From Flavobacterium praedii (GTDB lineage Bacteria > Bacteroidota > Bacteroidia > Flavobacteriales > Flavobacteriaceae), in assembly GCF_026810365.1 (NCBI RefSeq), contig NZ_CP113948.1:1141001-1205000 (forward strand): a DNA stretch of 64,000 nucleotides, in the 5' to 3' direction. Each line of letters begins with the position of its first letter. The first letter of the stretch is position 1. Of the stretch, positions 25,669-35,123 are shown piece after piece. The translations under genes and the position numbers were made by a program. Under the pieces are notes generated by a model. The model ran no database searches and had not been told where the DNA came from. It saw nothing but the letters and a program-made list of their open reading frames with translations.

Positions 25669-26364
25669 TTATTCCAATTTAAAACTTACACTAACATTGG
25701 CAATAATTTCAATTTCTCCTACTGCCAATGTCTCTCTTGGGGGAGCTGCCGCAGATTCATCCATAGACATTGTTTTCATAGTTGCATATACCGGTTGAGG
25801 GTAATATGTTTGTGAATTATCATTTATAGTGATTGCTATTCCGACTTTTTGTCCCAAAACCGAAACATAATCGTCTGCCTTAGTTTTAGCTTCTCTCATG
25901 GCCAATTTTCTAGCCTCAGACTGATATTGCGTCAACTTTGAAGATTGAAAAGTAACATTATCTATTCTGTTAATTCCTTGTGTAACTAAACCCTCCATCA
26001 ATTCATCATATTTAGATAAATCTCTCAAAAGTATTTCTATCGTTTGTGTTGCATTATAAGAGTGTTTCTTTTTTTCATAATCATATTGGGGATTCAATGA
26101 AACTCTTTTGGTTTTATAATCGGATGGTGCTAGATTCATACTTTTTAGTAGTTTTAAAACAGCATCCATTTGAATGTCATTTTGTTTTTTGACCTCTTTA
26201 GCATTGTTCCCTTTTGTTTCTACAGTTGCTAAAATAACAACCTGATCTGGAACCACCTTTACTTTTCCTTCTCCCATCACGCTTATTTGGGGAATTGGTT
26301 TAACCTCTTGGCTATAGGCCAAAACTGTAAACATACAAATAACAAACAAAATTAATTTTTTCAT
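25669..26364 (-). CDS. SIMPL domain-containing protein
   Basis: A 231-residue secreted or periplasmic protein (signal peptide MKKLILFVICMFTVLAYSQ). The SIMPL/DUF541 domain covers the rest, starting ISVMGEGKVKVVPDQVVILATVETKG and including the typical AMREAKTKADDYVSVLGQKVG segment. SIMPL proteins include BP26-type outer-membrane-associated channel or oligomeric ring proteins; the function is poorly defined. Encoded just downstream of the rhomboid gene on the same strand (30-bp gap). Confidence 0.88.
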   Translation of the reverse strand: MKKLILFVICMFTVLAYSQEVKPIPQISVMGEGKVKVVPDQVVILATVETKGNNAKEVKKQNDIQMDAVLKLLKSMNLAPSDYKTKRVSLNPQYDYEKKKHSYNATQTIEILLRDLSKYDELMEGLVTQGINRIDNVTFQSSKLTQYQSEARKLAMREAKTKADDYVSVLGQKVGIAITINDNSQTYYPQPVYATMKTMSMDESAAAPPRETLAVGEIEIIANVSVSFKLE

Positions 26365-26394
26365 AGTATTGATTTTATATATTGATTTTAATTT

Positions 26395-27033
26395 TTAAAT
26401 TTTCCCTGTTTTAGCCATCACAAAAAGAATAACTATTGGTATTGCTAACAAAATGGTCATTAAAGCATGTTCTTGTATTAAATCCGGATTTCTCATTATA
26501 GTAATTAAATACCCTCCTATTGCACCTCCAAAATGTGCAGTATGACCAATATTATCATTCTTTGCTCTCATTCCGTAAATGGAATACAATAAATATAAAA
26601 TTCCGAAAATATAAGCCGGAATTGGAATAATAAAAAACAATCCTAACATCATATCAGGTTGTAACAATATTGCTGAATACAAAACTCCCGTCACTGCTCC
26701 AGAAGCGCCAACTGCTCTATAATTATAATCATCTTTATGAAATAACATTGTCAACAAACTTCCAAATATCAAACTTCCAAAATAAATCAATACAAATGAA
26801 AATTCCCCCAAGTAGTTAAAAACAACAGGTGCAAAGAAATAGAGTGTCAACATATTAAAAAACAGATGCCCCATGTCAGCATGAAGGAAACCAGATGAAA
26901 TCAATCTAATTTGCTCTCCAGCACGAATACTGCCAATATGAAATTCATATTTTCTAAAAAAATAAGGATCATTAAATCCTTTATAACTTATCAGTACATT
27001 GGCAACAATAATTGCAATTAAAATGGTATTCAT
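26395..27033 (-). CDS. Rhomboid family intramembrane serine protease
   Basis: A 212-residue polytopic membrane protease with six helices. The catalytic serine is Ser111 in VGASGAVTG (GxSG). The catalytic histidine is His167 in AHFGGAIGG. The conserved helix-2 motif HADMGHLFFNML (about 51-62) contains the oxyanion-stabilising histidine and asparagine. It would cleave transmembrane segments of other membrane proteins; substrates unknown. Co-oriented with the SIMPL gene. Confidence 0.93.
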   Translation of the reverse strand: MNTILIAIIVANVLISYKGFNDPYFFRKYEFHIGSIRAGEQIRLISSGFLHADMGHLFFNMLTLYFFAPVVFNYLGEFSFVLIYFGSLIFGSLLTMLFHKDDYNYRAVGASGAVTGVLYSAILLQPDMMLGLFFIIPIPAYIFGILYLLYSIYGMRAKNDNIGHTAHFGGAIGGYLITIMRNPDLIQEHALMTILLAIPIVILFVMAKTGKI

Positions 27034-27157
27034 AAAAAAATAGGTTTAAAATATTACTGTAAATCTAATTAATATTATAATTCTAAATCCTAATGAACTC
27101 ACAAACTATCAAACAAAAGTGAATATTTATTTTATCTTTACCGAAAATTTTTGATCA

Positions 27158-28036
27158 ATGCAATATCTTAATTACTTAATTGCCTACCCATTTATTTGGG
27201 CAATTTCAATTCTTCCTTTTCGCATACTTTACTTATTTTCAGATTTAACTTATATCATTGTTTATTATTTGATTGGATATCGAAAAAAAACGGTTAAAGA
27301 AAATTTAGTTTTAGCATTACCTCATTTAACAGATAGTGAAAGGCTAATTATCGAAAAGAAATTTTATAAACACCTTTGCGATATGTTTCTGGAAATGATT
27401 AAAACGATGAACATCTCAAAAGAACAAATTACCAAACGTTTTGTTTTTACCAATTTGGATCTCTATAAGGATTTAGAAAAACAAGGAAAAAGCATCGCCT
27501 TAATGGGGGCACATTATGCAAGTTATGAATGGTCACCCGCAATTAATTTTTATTCTGATTTTCAAGTTTATCCCATATACAAACAAATTAAGAACCCTTA
27601 TTTCGAAAAGTTAGTTCATAGGATTAGATCTATATTTAATGTAACCCTAATTACTACCAAAAAAACGATTCCAACTATTATAGAAAATAATCAGAAAAAT
27701 AAAAAAGGCCTTTATTTATTTGGTAGTGACCAGACACCAAAAATCAATTCCGCTCAACATTGGACAAGTTTTATGGGGGTAGAAGTACCAGTTCATACTG
27801 GAGCCGAAATGCTTGCTAAGAGATATGATATGAATGTACTTTTCTTGAAAACTAAAAAAGTAAAACGAGGATATTATGAAGCTTCTTTCGAAATACTTTC
27901 TCAAAATGCTGTAGAAACCCCAAATTATCAAATCACAGATCATTTCATAAAATTAGTAGAACAACAAATTTATGAAGCACCAGAATATTATTTATGGACA
28001 CATAAACGTTGGAAACATAGAAAAGATCAAAAATAA
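27158..28036 (+). CDS. LpxL/HtrB-like lipid A acyltransferase, paralog 1
   Basis: A 292-residue acyltransferase. The N-terminal hydrophobic anchor (YLIAYPFIWAISILPFRILYLFSDL) is followed by the conserved HxxxxE motif in MGAHYASYEW (about residues 120-125) and the VPVHTGAEMLAKRY and YYLWTHKRWKHR segments. The family transfers secondary acyl chains to lipid A or related lipids at the inner membrane. It is the first of three tandem paralogs (27158, 28118, 29091), each with its own 80-105 bp gap. Confidence 0.88.
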   Translation: MQYLNYLIAYPFIWAISILPFRILYLFSDLTYIIVYYLIGYRKKTVKENLVLALPHLTDSERLIIEKKFYKHLCDMFLEMIKTMNISKEQITKRFVFTNLDLYKDLEKQGKSIALMGAHYASYEWSPAINFYSDFQVYPIYKQIKNPYFEKLVHRIRSIFNVTLITTKKTIPTIIENNQKNKKGLYLFGSDQTPKINSAQHWTSFMGVEVPVHTGAEMLAKRYDMNVLFLKTKKVKRGYYEASFEILSQNAVETPNYQITDHFIKLVEQQIYEAPEYYLWTHKRWKHRKDQK

Positions 28037-28117
28037 AGCATACTATAATTTTCCTTAAAAGTTAAAACTTTTGATCAAACAAAATTATTTAATATATATT
28101 TACAGAAATTATATTTA

Positions 28118-28987
28118 ATGCAATATATCCTATATTTACTTGTATACCCTATTTTATGGAGTATTTCAATTTTACCCTTTCCAATACTTTATCTTTTATC
28201 TGATTTTGTTTTTGTAATTGTATATCGAATAATTGGTTATCGAAAAAAAGTCGTAAGAGAAAATATGTCTTTGGCATTAACCCATTTATCCTATGAAGAA
28301 CGACTGATTATCGAAGAAAAATTCTATCGTCATTTATGTGATATGTTTTTGGAAATGATCAAAACAATGACCATTTCTAAAGATGAAATTTGCAAAAGAT
28401 ATGTTTTTAATAATTATGAAGTATATGCCGAACTTGAAAAACAAGATAAAAGCGTTGCAATTATGTGCGCACATTATGCAAGCTACGAATGGGTAGTTTC
28501 TATGAATTATTACACTAAATTTCAAGGTTATGGTATTTATAAAAAAATCAAAAATCCTTATTTTGATAAATTAGTACATTCTATTCGGTCCAAATATAAT
28601 GCCTCATTAATAACAACCAAAGAAACAATTCCCACAATCATAACCAATCACAGAAATAAAAAACTCTCTGTTTATGGCTTTGCCAGTGATCAATCACCAA
28701 AGGAAGGAGCTGCACATCATTGGGCAAAATTTATGGGAATAGAGGTCCCAGTTCATACCGGTGCCGAAATGTTGTCCAAAAAATACAACATGAATATAGT
28801 TTTTCTTAAAACTAAAAAAGTAAAAAGAGGTTTTTATCAAGCCACTATTGAAGTACTGACTGAAAATGCTAATCTAGTTCCTAATTATGAAATTACGGAT
28901 CAGTTTCTTAAACTCGTAGAAAAGCAAATTATAGAAGCACCTGAATTTTATTTATGGACCCACAAGCGATGGAAACACAAAAGATAA
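28118..28987 (+). CDS. LpxL/HtrB-like lipid A acyltransferase, paralog 2
   Basis: A 289-residue paralog of its neighbours with the same layout: membrane anchor, HxxxxE motif in CAHYASYEW, VPVHTGAEMLSKKY, and the FYLWTHKRWKHK ending. Differences are concentrated around the presumed acyl-chain pocket (for example SMNYYTKFQGYGIYKK against the paralog's sequence), so chain length or acceptor site may differ. A TATATTTA segment lies upstream but no clear promoter, so read-through from paralog 1 is likely. Confidence 0.87.
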   Translation: MQYILYLLVYPILWSISILPFPILYLLSDFVFVIVYRIIGYRKKVVRENMSLALTHLSYEERLIIEEKFYRHLCDMFLEMIKTMTISKDEICKRYVFNNYEVYAELEKQDKSVAIMCAHYASYEWVVSMNYYTKFQGYGIYKKIKNPYFDKLVHSIRSKYNASLITTKETIPTIITNHRNKKLSVYGFASDQSPKEGAAHHWAKFMGIEVPVHTGAEMLSKKYNMNIVFLKTKKVKRGFYQATIEVLTENANLVPNYEITDQFLKLVEKQIIEAPEFYLWTHKRWKHKR

Positions 28988-29090
28988 CAACTTAAAATTA
29001 AGTGCTTTACAGATTTTATTTTAAATCAAGAATCACCTATTTTATTCAAGAAAAAGATTATTTATTTATATTTGTAAAAATTTTAAATAA

Positions 29091-29960
29091 ATGCAATACT
29101 TCATATATTTATTAGTTTATCCTATAATTTGGTTAATTTCAATTTTACCGTTTCGATTACTATATATATTTTCTGATATTGTTTATTTTCTCGTATATCG
29201 AATTGTAAAATATCGTAAAAAAACAGTAAAGGAAAACCTAGCCTTAGCCTTACCTCATTTATCAGACGAAGAACGCATTATTATTGAAAAAAAATTTTAT
29301 CACCACATGTGTGATGTGTTTTTGGAGATGATAAAAACTTTAAATATCTCAAAAAATGAAATTTGTAAAAGATTTGTATTCAAAAACATTGAAGTTTATA
29401 AAGAATTAGAAAAGCAAGGCAAAAGTATCGCTATTGTTTGCTCTCATTACGCTAATTATGAATGGATTATATCTTTGAATTATTATTCAGAATTTTCATC
29501 ATATGGGATTTACAAACAATTAAAAAACCCCTATTTTGACAAATTGGTTCATAAAATACGTTCCAGATTTAATGCTAAATTAGTCACAACTAAAAAAACA
29601 ATTCCTACCATAATCGAAAACAGTAAGAATAATATATTGTCTGTATATGGTTTTGCTTGCGATCAAACACCTCATATTAAATCTGCTTTTCATTGGGAAA
29701 AATTTATGGGTATTGAAGTTCCTGTGCATACTGGAGCCGAAATGTTGTCCAAAAGATATAATATGAATTTGGTTTATCTTAATACTAAAAAAATAAAACG
29801 TGGTTATTACGAAGCCACTTTAGAAACTATTTCTACTAATCCAAAAGAAGCTCCGAATTATCAACTTACTGATCAATATTTAAAACTTTTAGAAAAACAG
29901 ATTTATGAAGAACCTGAATATTATTTATGGACACATAGAAGATGGAAATACCGACGTTGA
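29091..29960 (+). CDS. LpxL/HtrB-like lipid A acyltransferase, paralog 3
   Basis: A 289-residue third paralog with the HxxxxE motif in CSHYANYEW, VPVHTGAEMLSKRY and YYLWTHRRWKYR. A TATATTTG -7-like box at 29067-29074 sits close to the ATG and could give it its own transcript. A stem-loop with a T-run 50 bp downstream ends the cluster. Confidence 0.87.
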   Translation: MQYFIYLLVYPIIWLISILPFRLLYIFSDIVYFLVYRIVKYRKKTVKENLALALPHLSDEERIIIEKKFYHHMCDVFLEMIKTLNISKNEICKRFVFKNIEVYKELEKQGKSIAIVCSHYANYEWIISLNYYSEFSSYGIYKQLKNPYFDKLVHKIRSRFNAKLVTTKKTIPTIIENSKNNILSVYGFACDQTPHIKSAFHWEKFMGIEVPVHTGAEMLSKRYNMNLVYLNTKKIKRGYYEATLETISTNPKEAPNYQLTDQYLKLLEKQIYEEPEYYLWTHRRWKYRR

Positions 29961-30010
29961 TTTTTTTAAAATACGTGTAAATTTTAGTTTTTTATAAAGT
30001 TGAAAAAATA

Positions 30011-30059
30011 AAAACTCACCCTTTTAGAGAATAAAACTTTAAAATGAGTGAGTTTTTTT
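30011..30059 (+). terminator. Terminator of the acyltransferase cluster
   Basis: AAAACTCAC (30011-30019) pairs with GTGAGTTTT (30048-30056) across a 28-nt loop, followed by more T. The long loop makes it weaker than the other terminators here. Confidence 0.6.
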
Positions 30060-30101
30060 AATTGTCTGTTATTGATTTATAATTTTTGAAACGTAGATTT
30101 T

Positions 30102-31589
30102 TTATAAAGTAAACCAATCTTGAACTAATGAATCTTCAACAGCAATAGCATTTTTATGAATAAACTCGTTGGTTTCTTTATTATAATTGTAGTCTAAAGC
30201 CCAATTTTTATGATTTTCGACTAAAGATTTGATACTATTGCATACATATTCTATTTCATTGGTTGTCGTTGTAGGATGAATAGACATTCTAATCCAGCCA
30301 GGTTTTCGGATCAAATCTCCCAAACTAATTTCGTCAATTAATTTATTGGAAGCTTCCTGATCTACGTGTAATAAAAAATGGCCGTAAGTCCCAGCACAAC
30401 TGCAGCCACCACGAGTTTGAATTCCGAATTTATCATTCAATAATTTCACGCCTAAATTAAAATGTAAATCTTCAACAAAAAATGAAATTACACCCAATCG
30501 ATTATGATGTTGTCCAGCAAGAATTTTTAGATTAGAAATATTTCCTAAGGAGTCAAAAACATACTCCACAATTTCCTGTTCGCGTTTTAGAATATTATCA
30601 ATTCCCATTTGCTCTTTCAATTGAATAGCCAATGCTATTTTGATAACTTGAAGAAATCCAGGTGTTCCACCATCTTCACGATCTTCAATATTGTCAATGT
30701 ATTTGTGCTCTCCCCAAGGATTTGTCCATGAAACTGTACCTCCACCTGGACAATCAGGAACCATATTATGGTATAATTTTTTATTAAAAACCAATACACC
30801 AGATGTTCCTGGTCCCCCCAAAAATTTATGGGGCGAAAAGAAAATGGCATCCAAATAGGAATCGGAATCTTCGGGATGCATATCAATTTTAACATAAGGC
30901 CCAGAACAAGCAAAATCAACAAAGCAAACACCATTGTGTTGATGCATTAACTTAGCAGCTTGATGATAAGGTGTTTTTAAACCTGTTACATTAGAACAAG
31001 ATGTAATAGAAGCTATTTTATAGGTTCTTTCTTTGTGTTTTTCTAGTAAAATGGAAAGATTTTCTAAACTAAAAAGACCATCTTCACAAGATGGAATTAC
31101 TTCTACATCAGCAATTGTTTCAAGCCACGAAGTTTGATTGGAGTGATGTTCCATGTGTGAAATAAAAACAATTGGCTTTTTCTCCGCTGGAATATTGATA
31201 AAATCCTTTAGGTTTTCGGGAACCTTTAAACCCAATATTCGTTGAAATTTATTGACTACACCTGTCATTCCGGTTCCATCTGTAATTAAAACATCATCTA
31301 AATTGGCATTTACATGTTTTTTGATAATGTGACGGGCATGGTGATAGGATTTTGTCATTGCAGTTCCAGAAACAGTAGTTTCAGTATGGGTATTGGCAAC
31401 AAAAGGTCCAAAGTCATTAATTAGTTTTTCTTCTATTGGTCGATACAAACGACCACTAGCAGTCCAATCCGTATATATTATTTTTTGCTGACCATAAGGG
31501 GATTCAAACTCTTGATCAATTCCTATTATATTTTTACGAAATTGTTGAAAATATTGTTCTAATTGTGATTGAACTTTAATTGTACTCAT
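30102..31589 (-). CDS. Class V aminotransferase / cysteine desulfurase-like PLP enzyme
   Basis: A 495-residue PLP enzyme. The Schiff-base lysine is Lys255 in FFSPHKFLGGPG. The cofactor-contacting aspartate lies in VDFACSGPYVKID (about 224-236), and a GTGMTG segment near 105 binds the phosphate. The C-terminal region has GGCSCAGTYGH, placing a cysteine where cysteine desulfurases have their flexible active-site loop. It is longer than typical NifS/IscS proteins, so I call only the family. Substrate unknown; no iron-sulfur assembly genes are adjacent. Confidence 0.82.
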   Translation of the reverse strand: MSTIKVQSQLEQYFQQFRKNIIGIDQEFESPYGQQKIIYTDWTASGRLYRPIEEKLINDFGPFVANTHTETTVSGTAMTKSYHHARHIIKKHVNANLDDVLITDGTGMTGVVNKFQRILGLKVPENLKDFINIPAEKKPIVFISHMEHHSNQTSWLETIADVEVIPSCEDGLFSLENLSILLEKHKERTYKIASITSCSNVTGLKTPYHQAAKLMHQHNGVCFVDFACSGPYVKIDMHPEDSDSYLDAIFFSPHKFLGGPGTSGVLVFNKKLYHNMVPDCPGGGTVSWTNPWGEHKYIDNIEDREDGGTPGFLQVIKIALAIQLKEQMGIDNILKREQEIVEYVFDSLGNISNLKILAGQHHNRLGVISFFVEDLHFNLGVKLLNDKFGIQTRGGCSCAGTYGHFLLHVDQEASNKLIDEISLGDLIRKPGWIRMSIHPTTTTNEIEYVCNSIKSLVENHKNWALDYNYNKETNEFIHKNAIAVEDSLVQDWFTL

Positions 31590-31723
31590 TGCATTTTTAA
31601 TTTGGGACCAAATATATTGCTTTTTGTTTTAACTGAAAATTTTCTAATCTTTTCATTTTTTTAAGAATATATTTTTATGAAATTATTTTATAAAAATTAA
31701 TAACTTCATCAATGCTTTTAACA

Positions 31724-32368
31724 TTAATATTTAGTCACATAAGTATCTTTTGTATTTAAATACATATTAGTACAAATTCCATTTTCCATTTCTAATTCGA
31801 ATCGTCCACCGGCATATATTTTAGACTTACTAGCATGTGGTGAACCCCAACTCCAATATAATTCAAGATCACAAATTCCGTTCTTACAATTAATTGGCAA
31901 AGTGTATTTACTGGCTATTGGAAATAATTTTGTTACAGTTGTTGCTCCTCCTTCGCAAGTTATTTTTGCCGTTACATCACTTATTAATTGTACATGATTA
32001 TTTTCTTTTGACAATTCCCTTTTAATTTCTTGAGAATTAATTTCATCATTATGTATTGCAGTTTTAGCATCAATTTCTTTTATAATCACAAAAGGCTTAT
32101 GTAGTCTCTTTTCTGATGAATTTGTGATTGCATTGTCTTTTGTGCTACCAGTATTTATATAATCAACAGTGCAACTCCCATCCGCACATTTTAATATAAT
32201 ATTGCAATAAACTTGCTTCAAATTGTCTTGAGGTGCTTTGTTGTTTTGAATATTACTTCTGCTTTTGCCAATTTTGGTAGCATTTATTTCAGAATTTTGG
32301 GCATTTATAAAATTTGTAAAACTTCCAAAAACAGTTAAAAACGTTATTTTAAAAAATATATTTTTCAT
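31724..32368 (-). CDS. Secreted hypothetical protein
   Basis: A 214-residue exported protein. The start at 32368 (MKNIFFKITFLTVFGSFTNFINAQ) gives a clean signal peptide; an ATG three codons upstream is possible. Mature part: Asn/Lys-rich linker, then beta-rich regions with paired cysteines (CNIILKCADGSCTV, AKITCEGGATTV, INCKNGICDLELYWSWGSPHASKSKIYAGG). No family recognised. Confidence 0.6.
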   Translation of the reverse strand: MKNIFFKITFLTVFGSFTNFINAQNSEINATKIGKSRSNIQNNKAPQDNLKQVYCNIILKCADGSCTVDYINTGSTKDNAITNSSEKRLHKPFVIIKEIDAKTAIHNDEINSQEIKRELSKENNHVQLISDVTAKITCEGGATTVTKLFPIASKYTLPINCKNGICDLELYWSWGSPHASKSKIYAGGRFELEMENGICTNMYLNTKDTYVTKY

Positions 32369-32797
32369 AATTAGCATTGTGTTTATTTAGATTATTCTTT
32401 GAGTATTTTGTTTTATAGATCATAATTTATATTTAAATGAACCCTAAAGTTACGATATTAATAATTGTTTTTACCATCAAAATATCAATTTAATTAGTTA
32501 ATTATTGAATGCTTCTTTTGACATACATTGAACTTCATTTCTTTATTTAAAATAGTTTACAAGACTAAAATTTTATTAAATAATTTGGCTTCGCAATGAA
32601 ATAATACCAATTTGAAATTCAAAATAGTTTATTTTGATTTTCCTCGGTGCAACCCTATTGTAACAAAAAGGAAATTGAATTGAATTATTATATAATTATA
32701 AATTCAATGTGGATTCTTTGCACAAACTATACATGAAAAAGCAAACGAATATTTCTTTTATTTTATATAAAAAAATATATTTGCATTCAGTTAAATT
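32369..32797. other. Intergenic region, no gene seen
   Basis: About 430 bp of A/T-rich sequence between the secreted protein gene and tRNA-Pro. TATATTTG at 32776-32783 is the probable -7 box of tRNA-Pro; I see no good TTG at the expected distance. Nothing else convincing on either strand. Confidence 0.5.
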
Positions 32798-32871
32798 CGG
32801 GATGTAGCGCAGCCAGGTAGCGTACTAGCATGGGGTGCTAGGGGTCGCTGGTTCGAATCCAGTCATCCCGA
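32798..32871 (+). tRNA. tRNA-Pro (GGG)
   Basis: CGGGATG (32798-32804) pairs with CATCCCG (32864-32870), with discriminator A. The anticodon stem CTAGC/GCTAG encloses the loop ATGGGGT, giving T33 and anticodon GGG with G37, as expected for proline. The T-loop is GGTTCGAATCC. CCA is not encoded. Confidence 0.92.
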
Positions 32872-32882
32872 CAAAGCATAAA

Positions 32883-32912
32883 AAAACCGACAATTACGTC
32901 GGTTTTTTATTT
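32883..32912. terminator. Bidirectional terminator
   Basis: AAAACCGAC (32883-32891) and GTCGGTTTT (32898-32906) form a 9-bp stem flanked by A and T runs. It serves tRNA-Pro (plus) and glmM (minus, stop at 32914). Confidence 0.85.
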
Positions 32913-32913
32913 T

Positions 32914-34302
32914 TTATATTCCAGCTACAGCTTTTATTTCATCAATAATTCGCAAGGCCAAATCATCTGCCAGTTTCTGACTAGATGCTTCGGTATAAAT
33001 TCGAATAATAGGTTCCGTATTCGATTTTCTTAAATGAACCCAATTATCTGCAAAATCGATCTTCACACCATCAATGGTAGTAATGTCTTCATTTTTATAT
33101 TTTTCAGTCAAAGCGACAAGAATTGCATCAACATCAATTTGTGGTGTTAACTCGATTTTGTTTTTGCTCATATAATATTCAGGATACGAAGCGCGTAAAG
33201 CCGAAACAGACATTTTTTTGTTGGCCAAATGAGTCAAAAACAAAGCCACACCTACCATACTATCACGACCATAATGTGACTCTGGGTAAATGATTCCGCC
33301 ATTTCCTTCACCACCAATGATTGCGTTGTTCTTTTTCATCAACTCTACTACATTTACTTCACCAACAGCGCTAGCCTCGTAAGTACCGTTATGTTTGTTG
33401 GTCACATCACGCAATGCACGAGAAGAGGACATATTGGAAACTGTATTTCCTGGCGTTTTACTCAAAACATAATCAGCACAAGCAACCAAAGTGTATTCTT
33501 CACCAAACATTTCACCGTCTTCACAAATAAAAGCCAAACGATCTACATCTGGGTCAACAACTACACCTAAATGCGCTTTTTCTTTAACTACCAACTCTGA
33601 AATATCAGTTAAGTGTTCTTTCAAAGGTTCTGGATTGTGAGGAAAATGTCCGTTGGGTTCACAGTATAATTTTACCACTTCAACACCCATTAATTCTAAT
33701 AATTTTGGAATAATAATCCCTCCTGATGAATTAACACCATCAACGACTACTTTAAATTTAGCCGCTTTTACTGCTTCAACATCTACTAAAGGTAAGTTCA
33801 AAACTTCGTCAATATGAATGTCCATATAGGCGTCATTTTGAGTAATTTCACCCAAATTATCAACATCTGTAAAATCAAAAGCTTCATCTTCGGCAATTTG
33901 AAGAATTTTTTCTCCTTCAGCACCATTCAAAAACTCTCCTTTTTCATTCAATAACTTCAGTGCATTCCATTGTTTTGGATTGTGAGAAGCTGTTAGAATA
34001 ATTCCACCATCGGCTTTTTCCAAAGGAACGGCAACCTCTACAGTTGGAGTTGTTGATAGCCCCAAGTCAATCACATTAATACCTAATCCTATTAATGTAT
34101 TGATTACCAAATTATGAATCATTGGTCCCGAAATACGAGCATCACGGCCTACAACAACGGTTAACTTATCTTTTTTAGAATAATTCTTTAGCCAAGTTCC
34201 ATACGCTGAAGCAAATTTTACAGCATCAACAGGGGTTAAATTATCCCCTACTTTCCCTCCTATTGTTCCTCGAATACCGGATATTGATTTTATTAAAGTC
34301 AT
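32914..34302 (-). CDS. glmM: Phosphoglucosamine mutase
   Basis: A 462-residue alpha-D-phosphohexomutase that interconverts glucosamine-6-phosphate and glucosamine-1-phosphate for peptidoglycan and lipopolysaccharide precursors. The phospho-serine loop is TASHNPKQWN with Ser106, the metal loop is DPDVDRLAF, the sugar loop GEGNGG is present, and the phosphate-binding RKSNTEPIIRIY is at the C-terminus. The length and the GIRGTIGG start fit GlmM; a phosphomannomutase/phosphoglucomutase function cannot be excluded by motifs alone. Confidence 0.87.
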   Translation of the reverse strand: MTLIKSISGIRGTIGGKVGDNLTPVDAVKFASAYGTWLKNYSKKDKLTVVVGRDARISGPMIHNLVINTLIGLGINVIDLGLSTTPTVEVAVPLEKADGGIILTASHNPKQWNALKLLNEKGEFLNGAEGEKILQIAEDEAFDFTDVDNLGEITQNDAYMDIHIDEVLNLPLVDVEAVKAAKFKVVVDGVNSSGGIIIPKLLELMGVEVVKLYCEPNGHFPHNPEPLKEHLTDISELVVKEKAHLGVVVDPDVDRLAFICEDGEMFGEEYTLVACADYVLSKTPGNTVSNMSSSRALRDVTNKHNGTYEASAVGEVNVVELMKKNNAIIGGEGNGGIIYPESHYGRDSMVGVALFLTHLANKKMSVSALRASYPEYYMSKNKIELTPQIDVDAILVALTEKYKNEDITTIDGVKIDFADNWVHLRKSNTEPIIRIYTEASSQKLADDLALRIIDEIKAVAGI

Positions 34303-34338
34303 TTTTTAAAATTAATGGTTATTTTAATACAAATATAA

Positions 34339-34530
34339 AAAAGTTGCGGGGTTTCTGAGGTGCTGAGACGCTAAGTTTTATAAAAATAGGTTCTTGAATT
34401 CTTGAGTTTCTGATAATAATAAGAATCATTCCTTAACTCTGATGTTTTATTTTATGAAATAAACAGTAAAAAAGTTTATACATTTACGAATGTAAACTTA
34501 GAAGCTCAGCATCTAAGAAACTTAGTAACT
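34339..34530. repeat. Imperfect long-spaced inverted repeat
   Basis: The segment around 34350-34376 (GTTTCTGAGGTGCTGAGACG then CTAAGTT) is matched in inverse orientation by the segment around 34495-34521 (AACTTAGAAGCTCAGCATC then TAAGAAAC), with several mismatches. It lies in the divergent region between glmM and the ACP phosphodiesterase gene, and may be a decayed repeat pair. Confidence 0.45.
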
Positions 34531-34538
34531 TAATAAAA

Positions 34539-35123
34539 ATGAACTTCCTTGCACACATTTATTTATCTGGTGATAACGATTTGATAAAAATCGGAAACTT
34601 TATGGCGGATGGAATAAGGGGAAAACATTTTGAAAAATATCCTCTAGAAATCCAAAAAGGAATTGTTTTACATCGCTTTATTGATACTTATACCGATGCA
34701 CATCCTGTTTTTAGAGAAAGTACCAAACGTTTGCATCAAAATTATCATCATTATTCAGGCGTAATTGTAGATGTTTTTTATGATCATTTTTTGGCCAAAA
34801 ATTGGAGTAATTTTTCAGGTGAATCCTTAGTAGACTTCACTGAAAATTTTTATCAATCTTTACGTGATAATTATAATATTTTATCCGAAAGAACCAAGGG
34901 CATGATGCCTTATATGATTGAATACAATTGGTTAGTAAGTTACCAAACCGTTGAGGGAATCAGTAGAATTTTGACACAAATGGATAGTAGAACTAAAAAC
35001 GAGTCGAAAATGCGGTTTTCTCCAAATGAACTTGTTGCATATTATTCCGAATTTGAACAAGAATTCACAACTTTTTTCGAAGATTTAAGAATTGAATCCA
35101 AACTAAAATTAATAACGTTATGA
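34539..35123 (+). CDS. acpH: Acyl carrier protein phosphodiesterase
   Basis: A 194-residue HD-superfamily-like hydrolase that removes the phosphopantetheine arm from holo-ACP. The N-terminus MNFLAHIYLSGDNDLIKIGNFMAD and the metal-site motifs (FLAH, HRFIDTYTDAHP, VDVFYDHFLAKNW) match AcpH/DUF479. It overlaps the gamma-glutamyltransferase gene by 4 bp (ATGA), so both are co-translated, although no biochemical link is evident. Confidence 0.88.
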   Translation: MNFLAHIYLSGDNDLIKIGNFMADGIRGKHFEKYPLEIQKGIVLHRFIDTYTDAHPVFRESTKRLHQNYHHYSGVIVDVFYDHFLAKNWSNFSGESLVDFTENFYQSLRDNYNILSERTKGMMPYMIEYNWLVSYQTVEGISRILTQMDSRTKNESKMRFSPNELVAYYSEFEQEFTTFFEDLRIESKLKLITL

